Of a DNA stretch of 64,000 bases, positions 38,854-47,679 are shown piece by piece. The position numbers and the translations under genes are program-made. The notes below the pieces were generated by a model. That model saw only the letters and a list, made by a program, of their open reading frames with translations. It was not told the DNA's origin and ran no database searches. The stretch is from Marinomonas profundi (GTDB taxonomy: Bacteria > Pseudomonadota > Gammaproteobacteria > Pseudomonadales > Marinomonadaceae). Position 1 is the first letter of the stretch; the number at the start of each line of letters is the position of its first letter. Location of the stretch: contig NZ_CP073013.1 in NCBI RefSeq assembly GCF_020694005.1, positions 2,304,578-2,368,577 on the forward strand, in the 5' to 3' direction.

Positions 38854-39738
38854 ATGTTAAAACTGCCTAATCTAAACAGCTTAATCACGTTTATAAACGC
38901 CGCCCACACAGGTAACTTTGCGAAAACGGCAAAAGCCATGTGCATCACGCCTGCGGCCGTCAGCCAACAAATAAAACAGCTAGAATCTCACCTAGACGCA
39001 ACGCTGTTTGAACGCTCAAAAATGGGCGTAGAGCTGACGCAAGCCGGTCAGCAATATCTCTACTTTGCCAACCAAGCGATTGAAAGTTTGCAGCATGGGC
39101 AAGCCAGTTTAGACCAATTAAAGCAGCAAATGATTTTTACGCTACACACATTGCCCTCGGTTGCTAGCTTATGGTTAATGCCCAAAGTCCTGCACATCAT
39201 GGAACAACACCCAGACCTCGAAATACGAGTGGAAGCCAGCCATGCAGCTATCGACTTCAACTTGAGCCGCTGTGATGCAAGCATCAGCTTTGGTAAACAA
39301 GACAAATCACTCAACCACGATTTTCTATTCCAAGACGAAGTACACCTAGTCGCCAGCCCATCATTAGTGAACGGAATAGCGCAGGGAGATTTAGATACCT
39401 TACTTGAAAAACCAATGATCCATATCGACTGGGGCGACGAGAACCCATATCTACCCAACTGGCAAGACTGGCTAAGCGCCGCCGGTTACCACAACCTAAA
39501 GCCCAACAAAGGCCCACAATTCAACCTCTCTAGCATGGCTATCGACGCCGCCATACAAGGCAAAGGCCTACTACTCGGCCAAGGGCTCTTCATCCAAAAT
39601 GCACTGAAAACAGGGCAACTCGTCACACTCAGCCCAATAACACTTCCTCTAAAAAAAGCTTACTACTTAATCTACCCAGACCGAACCAAAAACAAAACGG
39701 CAGCGATGGAATTGATAGAGCAATTGAAAAGCGACTGA
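38854..39738 (+). CDS. LysR-family regulator (GcvA type)
   Basis: About 294 residues. HTH LNSLITFINAAHTGNFAKTA, then ITPAAVSQQIKQLES, followed by an effector domain. The pattern AAVSQQIKQLE is typical of the GcvA/AmpR branch. ATG 38854 has GAGAG upstream; the open frame extends 22 codons further. It is divergent from the oxygenase gene, so it probably controls that gene and perhaps the synthetase-GNAT pair. Confidence 0.88.
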   Translation: MLKLPNLNSLITFINAAHTGNFAKTAKAMCITPAAVSQQIKQLESHLDATLFERSKMGVELTQAGQQYLYFANQAIESLQHGQASLDQLKQQMIFTLHTLPSVASLWLMPKVLHIMEQHPDLEIRVEASHAAIDFNLSRCDASISFGKQDKSLNHDFLFQDEVHLVASPSLVNGIAQGDLDTLLEKPMIHIDWGDENPYLPNWQDWLSAAGYHNLKPNKGPQFNLSSMAIDAAIQGKGLLLGQGLFIQNALKTGQLVTLSPITLPLKKAYYLIYPDRTKNKTAAMELIEQLKSD

Positions 39739-39765
39739 TCGTATTCACAGGTAAAGGAGCGGAGT

Positions 39766-39876
39766 TTGGGGTCAGATCAAAAACTAATCATTTTGGTGAA
39801 TCATGTGATGCTTTATTGACTGATGCTCATTGTCATCATGTGACATTGTATTTCTAGTTTCTTGATCTGACCCCAA
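39766..39876. repeat. 111-bp MITE/REP-like palindromic element, copy 1
   Basis: Perfect 15-bp terminal inverted repeats TTGGGGTCAGATCAA / TTGATCTGACCCCAA. TTGGGGTCAGA-type ends are known from REP elements mobilised by RAYT (IS200-like Y1) transposases. No such transposase lies in the window. Confidence 0.8.
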
Positions 39877-39999
39877 CACTTAAACCAAAGAGCAACCCCA
39901 TCCTAACCTTCCCCTTGGAAGTGATAAGGGGAAGGGACAGTTCGAAGAAAAGGGGAGGGAATAAAATCGTCTTATACGTCAAATGACGTATCCCGGAGT

Positions 40000-40110
40000 T
40001 TGGGGTCAGATCAAAAACTAATCATTTTGGTGAATCATGTGATGCTTTATTGACTGATGCTCATTGTCATCATGTGACATTGTATTTCTAGTTTCTTGAT
40101 CTGACCCCAA
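40000..40110. repeat. 111-bp MITE/REP-like palindromic element, copy 2
   Basis: The same element as at 39766-39876, present because the surrounding 234 bp are duplicated. Confidence 0.8.
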
Positions 40111-40259
40111 CACTTAAACCAAAGAGCAACCCCATCCTAACCTTCCTCTTGGAAGTGATAAGGGGAAGGGACAGTTCGAAGAAAAGGGGAGGGAATAAAA
40201 TCGTCTTATACGTCAAATGACGTATCCCTGTATGTCATTTCGCGCATACCTTGTTCTGG

Positions 40260-41072
40260 TCAAGTCCAACCGGACACTTTCCTAAAGGAGTTTTCATACT
40301 CAATGGGTGATTGGTCGCCATTCGACGAATGTAATCGCTCCAGATTGTAATATTTCACATACGCCGCAACATCTTGCTTCATATGCTCTCTTGTTGGTTG
40401 TGCTACCTTGAACAACCAATCATGTTTTAAACTGCCGAAGAACCTTTCAACCACGGCATTATCCCAACACGCACCGACGTCACCCATGCTAGAGCGGCAA
40501 TCAAGCCGTTTTAATAGGCTTCTAAAGTGTTTACTCGTGTATTGCGAGCCTCTGTCGCTATGAAACACTAAGCCCTTTGGCGGCTGTCGTAAGCGATGTG
40601 CTTTTAAAAATGCATGCTCAATTAAGTCTGTCGTCATACGTTTTGACGTGTGCCAACCCACTATGCGACGACCAAATAAATCCATTACAATAGCAAGGTA
40701 TAGCCAGCCTTCGCCTGTTTTTAAATATGACACATCCCCAGCCCACACCTGGTTTGGGCCTAACGGGTTAAAATTCATGTTCAATAAATTATCCGCTACA
40801 GCATCACTGTCTTTGCGCTTTGTGGTGACTTTGTAAGCGATACGCTGCTTAACGACTAACCCCAATCGTTTCATCAAGCCAATGACACGATGCCGGCTAA
40901 CATCAAAGTCTTCTTTGCGAAGCTTTTTCGCAAGCTCTCGGCTACCCAGACTGCCTCGACTATCTTCAAAAAGCGCCTTCGCCCTACGATGTAAATTCAG
41001 TGTTTGTGCACTGATAATTATCGCGGGACGTTTTCGCCAAGCATAGTATGCAGATTTGCTAACGCGCATCAC
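40260..41072 (-). CDS. IS3-family transposase OrfB, copy 2
   Basis: 270 residues, identical in sequence to 11142-11954, with the same DDE residues (GDVSY, HSDRGSQY, VVERFFGSLKHD). Expected as an OrfAB fusion by -1 frameshifting. Confidence 0.95.
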   Translation of the reverse strand: MMRVSKSAYYAWRKRPAIIISAQTLNLHRRAKALFEDSRGSLGSRELAKKLRKEDFDVSRHRVIGLMKRLGLVVKQRIAYKVTTKRKDSDAVADNLLNMNFNPLGPNQVWAGDVSYLKTGEGWLYLAIVMDLFGRRIVGWHTSKRMTTDLIEHAFLKAHRLRQPPKGLVFHSDRGSQYTSKHFRSLLKRLDCRSSMGDVGACWDNAVVERFFGSLKHDWLFKVAQPTREHMKQDVAAYVKYYNLERLHSSNGDQSPIEYENSFRKVSGWT

Positions 41073-41128
41073 TTTACACGATATGGCAACTGGGTACTGC
41101 TTACCTAAACTTTTGAGAAATGAATATT

Positions 41129-41416
41129 TTATTTCATTTCTTTTGCGAAAAACGCTGAAGCCTTTTTTAATATTTCGCGCTCCATCAGCAAGCGCTTATT
41201 GTCTTTTCTGAGCTGAACGAGTTCAGCCCGCTCATCCTTCGACAACTCTGAATCTTCATCTTGTTGTTTAAACTTCGCTACCCAGTTATAAAGTAGCTTG
41301 TCAGTGATATTCAGTGAAGCGGCAGCCTCAACAACGGAGTAACCTTGCTCAATCACCAGCGCCACCGCTTCTTGCTTAAAATCGTTTGGATATTGTTTGT
41401 TAGTACGTTTAGTCAT
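41129..41416 (-). CDS. IS3-family transposase OrfA, copy 2
   Basis: About 95 residues, identical to 12011-12298, with an HTH and leucine-rich coiled coil. The ATG has a GAGGTG ribosome binding site. Confidence 0.93.
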   Translation of the reverse strand: MTKRTNKQYPNDFKQEAVALVIEQGYSVVEAAASLNITDKLLYNWVAKFKQQDEDSELSKDERAELVQLRKDNKRLLMEREILKKASAFFAKEMK

Positions 41417-41623
41417 TTTACACCTCAATAATTGGATATTATCCTTTATTGAAGTGTCCGGCTAATTCAACCACAACACCTTTCTAGTGGTGATTTTTTA
41501 ATACTGGCTTTACGGATTTGAGGGGGGCTTTGTTTGGGTTTAACTTTAGATAAGCATTTGTGTATTTATCCACATATGAATTACTTTATGCTGTCTTTTT
41601 ATCGCATCGGCAAAGGTGTCCTA

Positions 41624-42067
41624 ATGTCTATTGAGCAATCCATCGAGTTATCACGCCCTATCGTTTATAAGGTGAATCAGGCCATTACGGCTAAGCAATT
41701 TATTGAATTGCTGGCGAAAACCACGTTGGGCACGCGTCGTCCTATTGATCAGTTTGATACCATTGAGGCCATGCTGAAACATGCCAATTTATTGATTACC
41801 GCTTGGCAGGGCGATCATTTGGTGGGGGTGGCGCGTTCGGTGACGGATTTTGCTTTTTGCTGTTATTTATCAGACTTGGCGGTGGATGAGTCTGTGCAGG
41901 CATCGGGCATAGGCAAAACTTTGATTTGCATGACCAAGCAAGCCTTACAGCCCAAGTGTTCTTTGATTTTATTATCCGCGCCGCAGGCGGTAGATTATTA
42001 CCCTAAAATTGGCTTTACCCAGCACAATAGTGCGTGGGTGCTGACCAATGTTGATGATTTGAAATAA
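41624..42067 (+). CDS. GNAT-family N-acetyltransferase
   Basis: About 147 residues. The acetyl-CoA-binding segment is SVQASGIGKTLI (Q/RxxGxG/A type), followed by LLSAPQAVDYYPKIGFTQH, the usual motif B. ATG 41624 has AAAGGTG upstream; an open frame begins 30 codons earlier without a ribosome binding site. Substrate unknown. The IS3 copy ends 145 bases upstream. Confidence 0.85.
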   Translation: MSIEQSIELSRPIVYKVNQAITAKQFIELLAKTTLGTRRPIDQFDTIEAMLKHANLLITAWQGDHLVGVARSVTDFAFCCYLSDLAVDESVQASGIGKTLICMTKQALQPKCSLILLSAPQAVDYYPKIGFTQHNSAWVLTNVDDLK

Positions 42068-42090
42068 ATACCAACCCCTCCCTAGCCCTC

Positions 42091-42191
42091 CCCTTGAAGA
42101 AAAGGGAGGGGATTTGGGTGCTTAGCCCTTGAAGAAAGGGGAGGGGATTTGGGTGCTTAGCCCTTTGAAGAGAGGGTGATTGAATGCTTAG
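42091..42191. repeat. 35-bp tandem repeat, 2.9 units
   Basis: 42091-42125 and 42126-42160 are nearly identical (CCCTTGAAGAAARGGGAGGG, then GATTTGGGTGCTTAG). 42161-42191 is a shortened third unit that reaches into the last codons of the convergent chemoreceptor gene. Unspaced, so not a CRISPR array. Confidence 0.9.
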
Positions 42192-44083
42192 ATCTGGAAC
42201 TGGTCGACTACTGTGTCTACTTGTTTGGCAAGTTGGCTGAGTCGTTTTGATTGTTCGACACCGGTTTTGCTTTCATCGGCTAGATCGGCGGCTACTTGGC
42301 GAATGGTTTCGCTGTTTTGGCTAATTTCGTTGGTGACGGCGGTTTGCTCTTCTGCGGCGGTAGCGATTTGTGTCGCCATGTCTGAAATGCTGATGATGGC
42401 ATTGGCAATTTCTTCTAGGCTTTCTGTCGCTGCATCCGCATCGGCCACGCTGGTTTGTGCTTTGGCGCTGCTGTTTTGCATCGAGGTAACGGCTTTCGAG
42501 GTTTGCTCTTGTAACAGCTCAATCATTTTTTGAATTTCTTCGGTAGAAGAATGCGTGCGCTGGGACAGGGTTCGAACTTCGTCGGCAACCACGGCAAAAC
42601 CTCGACCATGTTCACCCGCGCGGGCGGCTTCAATGGCGGCGTTCAATGCGAGTAAGTTGGTTTGTTCTGCGATGCCGGTAATGGTTGAGAGAATGCCGCT
42701 GATTTGCTGAGCGTGATGATCCAAAGCGGAAATCTGCTCCGTGGCAAGGCTTACTTCGTTAGCCAGTTCATAGGTTGATTTTCGGCTTTTTTGCACTTGG
42801 GTGCTGCCCTTGTTGCCAAGTTCAACTGAGTGTCCAGCGGCTTTGGCCGTTTGCTCTGCGTTGCCCGCGATCTCGTGGGTTGCTGCGGCCATTTCGGTCA
42901 CGGCGGAAGCTACCATGTCGATTTCTAGTTGCTGGGTCGCCACACGAGAGGCGCTTTGAGTAGAAGAGTTCGATACTTTTTGCGCTTCGTCTGCCACGTC
43001 TTTAGAAAGTACTTTTAGGCGTTCAACCACACCGTGCATGTGACCAACAAAGTCGTTAAAGCCTTGCGCCAACGCGCCAATCTCGTCATCACGTTTTACT
43101 TCAATACGGGCACGTAAATCGCCTTTGCCTTTGGAAATATCCTGTAAGGCTTTGGAGACGCGATTTAAGTCACTAAAGAGCACTTTGAATAACCAGTATA
43201 AAAAGCAAATAAAACCGGCTAACAGAAGCAAGGCGGTGACCATTTGACGAACCAATACTTTATAAACTGGTGCCATTAATTCGCTTTTGTCCATGGTGAA
43301 GACTAAGGACCAATCGGTGTCTGGAATGGCTTGAGCGTAGGCGAAAATTTCTTTGCCGTTTAGCTCTTCTTCTATCAGTTTGTCTTCTTTGACTAAGTTA
43401 GACAGTAATCTAGGCGCAAAAATAGCGGAGATAGACTCGGCTTTTTTCATCACCATGTCTTTGTCGGCGTGGGCAATAATATCGTTATTGGATGCCACCA
43501 TCATGGCAGAACCGGATCCTGGCACACTAAGTTCGGCTACTTGCTTAGAGAGCTGATCAAGGCTGAGATTGGCACCGACCATGCCAAACGTTTGTCCGTT
43601 TCGGTTAACGGGATTAGTCAGAATAATGACCAAATCTTTGGTGGTAGAGCTGAGATTTGGCCCAAGTATGCTGGCTTTGCCTTTGCTCATGGCATCTCGA
43701 TACCAGTCTTGTTCACGTGGATCATAGTCAGGGCGTTTGGCGTCTATTGCTGGGTCTTGGCGATACATTTTTCCGTCATTGTTGCCGTAATAAGTCAGCG
43801 CAAACTGGCCGCTGTCAAATGCTTGTTTGATGGCAATGTAAGGGGATTGTTCTGGGGCGCGTTCTAAGGTGTTGGCAAGAGAAGCGGCAATCACTTTGCG
43901 ACTGCTTAACCACTCGCTGGTATTGTCGCCGTAGGCGCTGGCAAAGTGGCGCACGTCTTTTAACAAGGAGTCGCGCATTTGCTGAGTGAGTGACAACGTG
44001 GTTTCTGTGATGAGGTAAGCCGTCGTGATGACGACCGCGAGAACACTGACACTCAATAGGCGAGTGCGCAGGGAAAGGGTCAT
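42188..44083 (-). CDS. methyl-accepting chemotaxis protein
   Basis: 631 residues. TM1 is at about 9-29, a periplasmic dCACHE_1 sensor at about 40-275 (with [12 protein letters not shown] and [11 protein letters not shown]), TM2 at about 282-302, HAMP at about 305-358 and the MCP signalling domain at about 400-600 with hairpin tip [20 protein letters not shown]. It detects a periplasmic ligand, commonly an amino acid or organic acid for dCACHE, and signals through CheA/CheW. No C-terminal CheR-tether pentapeptide (it ends VVDQFQI). Monocistronic. Confidence 0.95.
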   Translation of the reverse strand: MTLSLRTRLLSVSVLAVVITTAYLITETTLSLTQQMRDSLLKDVRHFASAYGDNTSEWLSSRKVIAASLANTLERAPEQSPYIAIKQAFDSGQFALTYYGNNDGKMYRQDPAIDAKRPDYDPREQDWYRDAMSKGKASILGPNLSSTTKDLVIILTNPVNRNGQTFGMVGANLSLDQLSKQVAELSVPGSGSAMMVASNNDIIAHADKDMVMKKAESISAIFAPRLLSNLVKEDKLIEEELNGKEIFAYAQAIPDTDWSLVFTMDKSELMAPVYKVLVRQMVTALLLLAGFICFLYWLFKVLFSDLNRVSKALQDISKGKGDLRARIEVKRDDEIGALAQGFNDFVGHMHGVVERLKVLSKDVADEAQKVSNSSTQSASRVATQQLEIDMVASAVTEMAAATHEIAGNAEQTAKAAGHSVELGNKGSTQVQKSRKSTYELANEVSLATEQISALDHHAQQISGILSTITGIAEQTNLLALNAAIEAARAGEHGRGFAVVADEVRTLSQRTHSSTEEIQKMIELLQEQTSKAVTSMQNSSAKAQTSVADADAATESLEEIANAIISISDMATQIATAAEEQTAVTNEISQNSETIRQVAADLADESKTGVEQSKRLSQLAKQVDTVVDQFQI

Positions 44084-44152
44084 GCAGGTATCTCCAATAA
44101 AAAAAGGCGCGGCACCTTAGCGATGCCTACGCCCAAAGAGGTTTAAGGTGCG

Positions 44153-45451
44153 CTAAAGCACAAAAGTGATTAGCAAATTAAATAACAAGGCGGCAGCAAA
44201 GCCCAAAGGCGCGGCACGGAACAGCAGTTGAGGAAAAAGTTTGTTTCGACTCTCTTCTGTTGGACAGGCTCCCAGCATTAAACTTCCGCCAGAGGAAAAA
44301 GGCGAAATAGCGGTGGCTTGCGCGCCGACAACGATACAGATGAACAACATCATCGGGTCCAGTGACAAGCTTTGTGCAATAGACGGAACAATGGGGAAAA
44401 GTGCGGGTGTCACCACGCCCAAGGTACTGGCAAATAGGGACATAAACGCCGCCACAATACCAAACACAACGGGCACGAAAGCCGCTGGGATAGAGGTGCC
44501 AATCCAAGAGGCAAGGTCGTCAATGGTGCCAGCTTTTATGGCAACCGAGATCAACATACCCACACCACAAATCATAATAAGTGTCGACCAAGGCACAGAG
44601 GCAATGGCTTTGCGTTCGTCGCCTAATTTTAATAACAATGCGATAACAGAGAACACACTGGCAATTAATCCAATGTCCATTTTCGAGTTGATAAAGCTAA
44701 CGGTGTCATTGTCTGGCAACAGAATGTGAGTGATGGGGGCAAGCAATACTAAGCCCATCATAATAAGTGTGAGTGTTAACGTTTGGCGTTGCTCTTTATT
44801 AAAGGGGGTCGGTGCCTCTATTTGAAAGCCACCTTTGGCAATCGTGTTGCGGTGTTTGGTAAAGAAAATAAGCCCGGTAATGACGATAAAAGGAATAATC
44901 GCCGTGCTTAGAAAAATGCCGATAGAGTTGATAAAGGCTTGGTTTTCCGTCACGCCTGCGTTGGTCATAATGCCACGGAAGATAATACCGCTCTGACTAG
45001 ACATAAAGTTTGCGCCAGTGAGCGCGCCATAACCCACGGACATAGAACCAATCACCATGCTCATACCCGTACGTTGGCAAAGTAATAAGGTAATAGGCGC
45101 CATAAAGGCTAATACCGTGTAGTAGCCTGCACCCAAGGCTGAAATAATCGTGGTGGTGATATAAATAGCGTAAGGCAACAGATGTGGAAAGTGTCGGCAG
45201 CGATACATGAGATGCTCGGCCAGTTTCTCCAAGGTGCCATTGATGATGGCAAAACTGTAAAACAAAGACACTGAGAAGATGATAAAGAAAATCTTCAGCG
45301 GCCACATTTTTATGATGTCGTTCGGGCTTAGTTCAAGCGCAAAACTGCCAATTAAATAGGCAAAAGCAATGGCAAAAAGACCAATATTAATGCGCGTTTT
45401 ATAGCCGAGAATGATGGAGAGTAAGATGGCTCCAACAACAAGTAGACTCAT
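44153..45451 (-). CDS. dicarboxylate carrier, MatC/ion-transporter superfamily
   Basis: 432 residues with ten to twelve membrane segments. Repeated loops with small residues (GALTGANFMSSQSG and QATAISPFSSGGSLMLG) are the substrate-binding hairpins of IT-superfamily carriers such as MatC or SLC13. It probably imports a di- or tricarboxylate. It is cotranscribed with the amidohydrolase gene upstream (35-base gap), and a GntR gene is divergent from the pair. The transported acid could be the precursor of the amidohydrolase substrate. Confidence 0.82.
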   Translation of the reverse strand: MSLLVVGAILLSIILGYKTRINIGLFAIAFAYLIGSFALELSPNDIIKMWPLKIFFIIFSVSLFYSFAIINGTLEKLAEHLMYRCRHFPHLLPYAIYITTTIISALGAGYYTVLAFMAPITLLLCQRTGMSMVIGSMSVGYGALTGANFMSSQSGIIFRGIMTNAGVTENQAFINSIGIFLSTAIIPFIVITGLIFFTKHRNTIAKGGFQIEAPTPFNKEQRQTLTLTLIMMGLVLLAPITHILLPDNDTVSFINSKMDIGLIASVFSVIALLLKLGDERKAIASVPWSTLIMICGVGMLISVAIKAGTIDDLASWIGTSIPAAFVPVVFGIVAAFMSLFASTLGVVTPALFPIVPSIAQSLSLDPMMLFICIVVGAQATAISPFSSGGSLMLGACPTEESRNKLFPQLLFRAAPLGFAAALLFNLLITFVL

Positions 45452-45486
45452 GGTGATGCTTTCCTTTTTGCTTTTCTTATTGGGTG

Positions 45487-46329
45487 TTAAAATTTAAACA
45501 GCTTGCTTGGATTGCTTATCAGTACTTTATTGCGTTCATTCAAGTTGGGTAGTAACGCCTGCATGAAGGCGAATTGGCTTGGGTAGTCGGTTTGTGATTC
45601 AAATTGCGTGTGTGGCCAATCGCTTCCCCATAATAGAAGGTCAGAATGACCGTAGGCAGAGCGCAAGGTGGCTAACATGGCTTGTGCTTGCTCAAGATTC
45701 GCCTCACAGCGGTAAGCGGCAGATACTTTTGTCCACACTGGGGCGCCACTGCTTAATAAGTCTAAGAAATCTCGGTGGGCTGGATTGGATGCTTCAATGC
45801 CATTTAAGGTGCGCCCAAAGTGATCGACAATAATCTCGACGCCTGATTCTAAAATAGCCGGTAAAAAGCTGGCCAAATCGTCGATTTCTCGCTGGATCTC
45901 CACCACCCATTTACGTGCTGCCAATTGACTAAAAAAGGCCTGCCAAAGCGGCGAGGTGTAATTCTCTAATGGCTTTTTAATTAGGTTGAGACGTATGCCA
46001 ACCACACCTGCCGCATCTAATTCGTCCAATTCTGCATCGCTAATACTTGGATCGACGACGGCAATGCCTTTTAATTTTTGCGGGTGTTCGCGCAATGCCG
46101 TCAGCATAAAACAGTTGTCAGTGCCCAAAAAACTAGGCTGAACCAATACGCCATGGGACATATTGTGGTCTGCTAATTGGGTTAAAAAATCTTTAGCCAC
46201 TGCATTGTACTCCGGCGCATATCGACGCTGCTCGGCCATAGGAAGGTCGGTACGAAATAGGTGCGCATGGGTGTCGATGCCAGTTATGGTCAATGTTGAA
46301 GAGGTTGTCTGCGAAGCGTGTTTTGTCAT
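45487..46329 (-). CDS. amidohydrolase-2 family lactonase/hydrolase
   Basis: 280 residues forming a TIM barrel. Metal and catalytic residues are read in GIDTHAHLF (HxH), VDHFGR and LLWGSDWPHT (late Asp). This group includes 2-pyrone-4,6-dicarboxylate lactonase and sulfomuconolactone hydrolase, which open lactones in aromatic or organic-acid breakdown. It is the first gene of the pair with the MatC-like carrier. The specific substrate is not evident. Confidence 0.85.
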   Translation of the reverse strand: MTKHASQTTSSTLTITGIDTHAHLFRTDLPMAEQRRYAPEYNAVAKDFLTQLADHNMSHGVLVQPSFLGTDNCFMLTALREHPQKLKGIAVVDPSISDAELDELDAAGVVGIRLNLIKKPLENYTSPLWQAFFSQLAARKWVVEIQREIDDLASFLPAILESGVEIIVDHFGRTLNGIEASNPAHRDFLDLLSSGAPVWTKVSAAYRCEANLEQAQAMLATLRSAYGHSDLLLWGSDWPHTQFESQTDYPSQFAFMQALLPNLNERNKVLISNPSKLFKF

Positions 46330-46370
46330 TTTTTATTATTCAAAGAGAAAGGTTGATGTAATTTTTTGTA

Positions 46371-46386
46371 ATTCATATATATGAAT
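46371..46386. promoter_or_regulatory. candidate GntR operator, perfect 16-bp palindrome
   Basis: ATTCATATATATGAAT is a perfect palindrome, followed by a near-repeat ATATATGTTTATATGAT. It lies in the 152-bp divergent region between the amidohydrolase and gntR genes, where a shared GntR-type site would be expected. Confidence 0.6.
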
Positions 46387-46481
46387 ATATGTTTATATGA
46401 TTAATAAGTCAACAATCATAGACGCCTTTACGTTCGAGTATTAGAATGCGGCTAACAAAAGTTTACTAACAAGAGACGACA

Positions 46482-47219
46482 ATGACTTTTTTCAAGCACG
46501 GGCGAGATCAACGTTTGCCGTTGTATCAGCAGGTACGTGATGAACTGCTGGAGAACATCAGCACGGGAATTTGGCTGCCGGATACGCCCATTCCGACAGA
46601 AAGTGAATTAACCAAAAACTATGGCGTGGCGATTGGCACGATTCGCAAAGCGGTGGATACCCTAGTGAATGATGGCTTGCTTTACCGTAGCCAAGGTCGA
46701 GGCACTTTTGTGCGTCGTCCTGATTTTAACGCGTCTTTATTGCGCTTTTTTCGACAGATGTCTTCGGATGGGCGCTTTGTCATGCCGAAAAGCCAGCTGT
46801 TGTCGAAAACCATGAAACAGCCATCTAAGGCCGCAGCGCAAGCATTAAATATTGATGAGCGTAGCAAGGCCATTTGCCTTGAACGCTTGCGATATTTGGA
46901 AGATCGAGTGGTGTTAACAGAAGAAATTTGGTTACCAGCATCACTTTTCTCACGCCTTATAGCGTTAGACTTAGCCGAATTTGGTAACTTGCTCTATCCG
47001 TTTTATGAGCAAGAGTGCGGTCAGCTTATTGCCTCAGCGAAGGAAACCCTAACCATTCAGTCAGCAAATACGCGCATTGCAAAAGCGCTAAACATTGCTG
47101 ACAACAGCCCTGCTGCGGTGATTGAACGAGTGGCTTATGGCTATGACAAAACGCCCTTGGAATATCGGATTTCCCATGGTGCTGCTGAAACATTTTGTTA
47201 TCAAATAGAGATAGCGTAA
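46482..47219 (+). CDS. GntR/HutC-family regulator with UTRA domain
   Basis: 245 residues. The winged HTH (about 10-75: LPLYQQVRDELLENISTGIW, then PTESELTKNYGVAIGTIRKA and SQGRGTFV) is followed by a UTRA effector domain (about 90-240). It probably represses the divergent hydrolase-carrier operon and responds to its substrate. ATG 46482 has a GAGACGAC-type ribosome binding site. Confidence 0.92.
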   Translation: MTFFKHGRDQRLPLYQQVRDELLENISTGIWLPDTPIPTESELTKNYGVAIGTIRKAVDTLVNDGLLYRSQGRGTFVRRPDFNASLLRFFRQMSSDGRFVMPKSQLLSKTMKQPSKAAAQALNIDERSKAICLERLRYLEDRVVLTEEIWLPASLFSRLIALDLAEFGNLLYPFYEQECGQLIASAKETLTIQSANTRIAKALNIADNSPAAVIERVAYGYDKTPLEYRISHGAAETFCYQIEIA

Positions 47220-47349
47220 ACCTCTCATATAGTGTTCGAACACCTTAATATAGTGCTTGACCAACGTCTTCTGCTAACGCCTACTATTACTTATGTTCGC
47301 CGTTCAAATGAGCGGCATTTGTTGTCTAGAAGGACTTTAAGGCGTTTTT

Positions 47350-47679
47350 ATGAAGATTACCGATTTACCCTTTGGCGTGACCGATTGGCAAAGCGTGGAA
47401 AAAACCACCCACAAAGGTGAGAGTGGCTTTGCCTACTGGCAGACCAAACAATTTGGCGATATTCGTGTTCGAATCGTAACCTACTCAGCAGGGTATTTGG
47501 CCGATCATTGGTGTACTAAAGGCCACATTCTTTTTTGTATGAGTGGCGAACTAAAAACGGTTTTAAAAGACGGCCGTACCTTTGTTTTGTCGGCTGGCAT
47601 GAGTTACCAAGTCGCGGATGACGCTGAACCTCATCGCTCTTCTACTACCGAAGGTGCGACGCTTTTTATTGTGGATTGA
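47350..47679 (+). CDS. DHCW-motif cupin protein
   Basis: 109 residues forming a single small cupin. The signature reads LADHWCTKGHILFCMSGE, with the metal-binding His/Cys cluster of the DHCW cupin family; the C-terminal ligand is in DAEPHRSST. Function unknown. Its last 14 bases overlap the end of the convergent AraC-type gene. Confidence 0.87.
   Translation: MKITDLPFGVTDWQSVEKTTHKGESGFAYWQTKQFGDIRVRIVTYSAGYLADHWCTKGHILFCMSGELKTVLKDGRTFVLSAGMSYQVADDAEPHRSSTTEGATLFIVD

Larger units (their letters stand above)
39761..40228. repeat. 234-bp tandem duplication (two units)
   Basis: 39761-39994 and 39995-40228 are direct copies; the one difference I noticed is CCTTCCCCTTGG against CCTTCCTCTTGG. 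Each unit holds the MITE-like palindrome listed separately, a GC-rich hairpin around TTCCCCTTGGAAG, and an 8-bp palindrome ATACGTCA/TGACGTAT. Confidence 0.95.
40252..41478 (-). mobile_element. IS3-family insertion sequence, copy 2 (1227 bp)
   Basis: Appears identical over its length to copy 1 at 11134-12360 and in the same orientation. It is flanked by a perfect 3-bp duplication CCT (40249-40251 and 41479-41481), the usual size for IS3-family transposition. It sits 23 bases after the tandem duplication. Confidence 0.95.

Noticed and set aside
11134..41478. Composite transposon bounded by the two IS3 copies
   Set aside because: Outer flanks differ (AAG and CCT) and copy 2 has its own complete CCT duplication, so it inserted alone. 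The interior holds housekeeping genes.
42091..42191. Short repeats resembling a CRISPR array
   Set aside because: Units are directly adjacent with no spacers, there are fewer than three full units, and no cas genes are in the window.
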